Shown here one piece after another: positions 6,567 through 7,458 of a stretch of DNA of 7,458 nucleotides. Under the pieces are notes generated by a model. It was not told where the DNA came from. It was given only the letters and a program-made list of their open reading frames with translations, and made no database searches. The position numbers and the translations under genes were made by a program. The stretch lies in contig JAEXBN010000027.1 in NCBI GenBank assembly GCA_023394045.1, forward strand, positions 1-7,458, written 5' to 3'. Each line of letters opens with the position of its first letter. Within the stretch, counting starts at the first letter, position 1. This DNA is from Bacillota bacterium (GTDB lineage Bacteria > Bacillota > Clostridia > Tissierellales > Peptoniphilaceae).

Positions 6567-7025
6567 GTGAATAAGCGAATGTTGAATGAATGGCGTCCGC
6601 GTTTCGCTGAAGTCATTGCACAGGCGGGCTATGAAATGCTGGATGTGGAGTTTGTGCATGAAGGAGCGGATGCTGTTCTTCGCTTTTTCATCTACTCGGA
6701 TCAGGGCATTACCATCGATGATTGTGAAGTCGTGAGCAATATGTTGAGTCCGAAGCTGGACGAATGGGATCCGATTGACCAACATTATTTATTGGAAGTG
6801 AGTTCGCCGGATCTGTCCAGACCGCTGATGACGGATCGCCAGCTCGAGCTGCATCTCGGTGATCGTCTGGAAATCACTCTTTACCAGAAAAAGAATGGAA
6901 CGAAACATCTTGTCGGTGTTCTATCGGGTTTTGATGATCAGGTCATCACCTTTGATTTTGGTCATGAAACGGAGTCTTTGGCGCGTGAATCCATTGCGCA
7001 AATCAAACCCTATCTTGAATTTTGA
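6567..7025 (+). CDS. rimP: Ribosome maturation factor RimP
   Basis: A 152-residue cytoplasmic protein of the RimP (YlxS/YhbC, DUF150) family, which binds the maturing 30S ribosomal subunit. The N-terminal alpha/beta domain (about 1-85) contains LDVEFVHEG, the FIYSDQG strand, LSPKLDEWDPI and YLLEVSSP. The C-terminal SH3-like domain (about 88-152) includes LGDRLEITLY and GVLSGFDDQVITFDF. Length is typical. The signature usually close to EVSSPGLDRPL reads EVSSPDLSRPL here, with D82 and S84 replacing the usual glycine and acidic residue. The GTG start is supported by the preceding GAGGGGAGG. The gene heads a rimP-nusA operon that in Bacillota normally continues with ylxR, an L7Ae-like gene, infB and rbfA. 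Its expression appears to depend on readthrough of the terminator just upstream. Confidence 0.95.
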   Translation: MNKRMLNEWRPRFAEVIAQAGYEMLDVEFVHEGADAVLRFFIYSDQGITIDDCEVVSNMLSPKLDEWDPIDQHYLLEVSSPDLSRPLMTDRQLELHLGDRLEITLYQKKNGTKHLVGVLSGFDDQVITFDFGHETESLARESIAQIKPYLEF

Positions 7026-7027
7026 TC

Positions 7028-7033
7028 GGAGGA
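7028..7033 (+). promoter_or_regulatory. Ribosome binding site of nusA, with long spacing
   Basis: GGAGGA begins 3 bases after the rimP stop, but lies 12 bases before the nusA ATG at 7046, longer than the usual 5-9. A closer ATG at 7036 opens only a five-codon frame (MKHYE) and is too near the site to be a good start. Confidence 0.6.
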
Positions 7034-7045
7034 AAATGAAGCATT

Positions 7046-7458
7046 ATGAGTAAGGAGTTGTTGGAGGCGCTGGGGGATCTTCAGGAAGCAAAGGGAGTTT
7101 CCAAAGAAGTGATCTTGGATGCGATTGCAAAGGCGCTGGAAAAAAGCTATGAAAAAAATTTCAGCGATGAAACGAATGTCGAAGTGGAAGCGGATCAAAA
7201 TACCGGGGAATTTCGGGTATTTCAATTGAAGACGGTGGTTGATGCGCCGGAGGATACCATCCGTGAAATTTCGTTGCAGGAGGCTCAGAACATTCAGCCG
7301 AAAGTTCAGGTTGGTGATACGGTGCGCATCGAAGTCAAACCGAAGAATTTCGGGCGGGTGGCCGCTCAGACGGCGCGCAACATCATCATTCAAAAGCTGC
7401 GCGACGCGGAGCGCGAAGCCGTTTATGATGCGTATATTGACCGAATGAAGGAAATGAT
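7046..7458 (+). CDS. nusA: Transcription termination/antitermination factor NusA, 5' end only
   Basis: The first 137 residues of NusA, cut by the right edge (the family is about 350-400 residues in Bacillota). NusA binds RNA polymerase through this N-terminal domain and promotes pausing and intrinsic termination. Recognisable family features are the start helix SKELLEALGDLQEAKGVSKE, then ILDAIAKALEKSYEKNF (23-39), TGEFRVF (53-59), ISLQEAQNI (75-83), the VGDTVRIEV strand (89-97), FGRVAAQTARNIIIQKLR (102-119) and EREAVYDAY (122-130). The S1 and KH domains lie beyond the window. The start at 7046 gives the normal N-terminus, although its ribosome binding site is 12 bases away. It follows rimP by 20 bases in the usual order. 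Because NusA stimulates intrinsic termination, the hairpin before rimP is a plausible target for feedback on its own synthesis; that is inference. Confidence 0.97.
   Translation, partial: MSKELLEALGDLQEAKGVSKEVILDAIAKALEKSYEKNFSDETNVEVEADQNTGEFRVFQLKTVVDAPEDTIREISLQEAQNIQPKVQVGDTVRIEVKPKNFGRVAAQTARNIIIQKLRDAEREAVYDAYIDRMKEM

Noticed and set aside
7036..7053. Five-codon leader peptide MKHYE overlapping the nusA start.
   Set aside because: Its ATG is only 2 bases from the end of the GGAGGA site, too close for efficient initiation, and the peptide has no recognisable regulatory content.

Overview
This window is a stretch of bacterial chromosome carrying a conserved housekeeping cluster, with every gene on the + strand. 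In order it holds cdsA (3' end only), rseP, ispG (interrupted), polC, rimP and nusA (5' end only). PolC, the Gram-positive replicative DNA polymerase, together with this gene order and strong Shine-Dalgarno sites, points to the Bacillota (Firmicutes). The placement of ispG rather than proS before polC suggests a Clostridia- or Erysipelotrichia-like lineage rather than Bacilli. Base composition looks close to half G+C. I cannot name the species.

Layout. Positions 1-2432 encode membrane-lipid synthesis (CdsA), intramembrane proteolysis (RseP) and the penultimate step of the MEP isoprenoid pathway (IspG). Positions 2432-6457 encode PolC, whose ATG overlaps the last base of the ispG stop. A 109-base gap (6458-6566) follows, carrying a good sigma-A promoter and then, about 40 bases downstream, a strong intrinsic terminator. 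rimP (30S maturation) and nusA (transcription elongation/termination factor) come after it. There is no room for another promoter between the terminator and rimP, so all rimP-nusA transcription seems to have to pass through the hairpin. That arrangement would suit autoregulation by NusA.

The most striking features are an in-frame TAA in the middle of an otherwise full-length ispG reading frame, the terminator-containing leader before rimP-nusA, and a PolC with several unusual losses. PolC lacks most PHP metal ligands, carries a patch of changes beside a palm catalytic aspartate, has lost the hairpin glycines of a C-terminal helix-hairpin-helix, and is short at its N-terminus. CdsA, RseP and RimP also differ from their family signatures at positions that are normally conserved. 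dxr, often found between cdsA and rseP in related bacteria, is absent from that slot. I saw no mobile element, CRISPR array, RNA gene or obviously foreign gene. No new multi-gene system is evident; the novelty is in the details of familiar genes. Family comparisons are from memory, not from a search.
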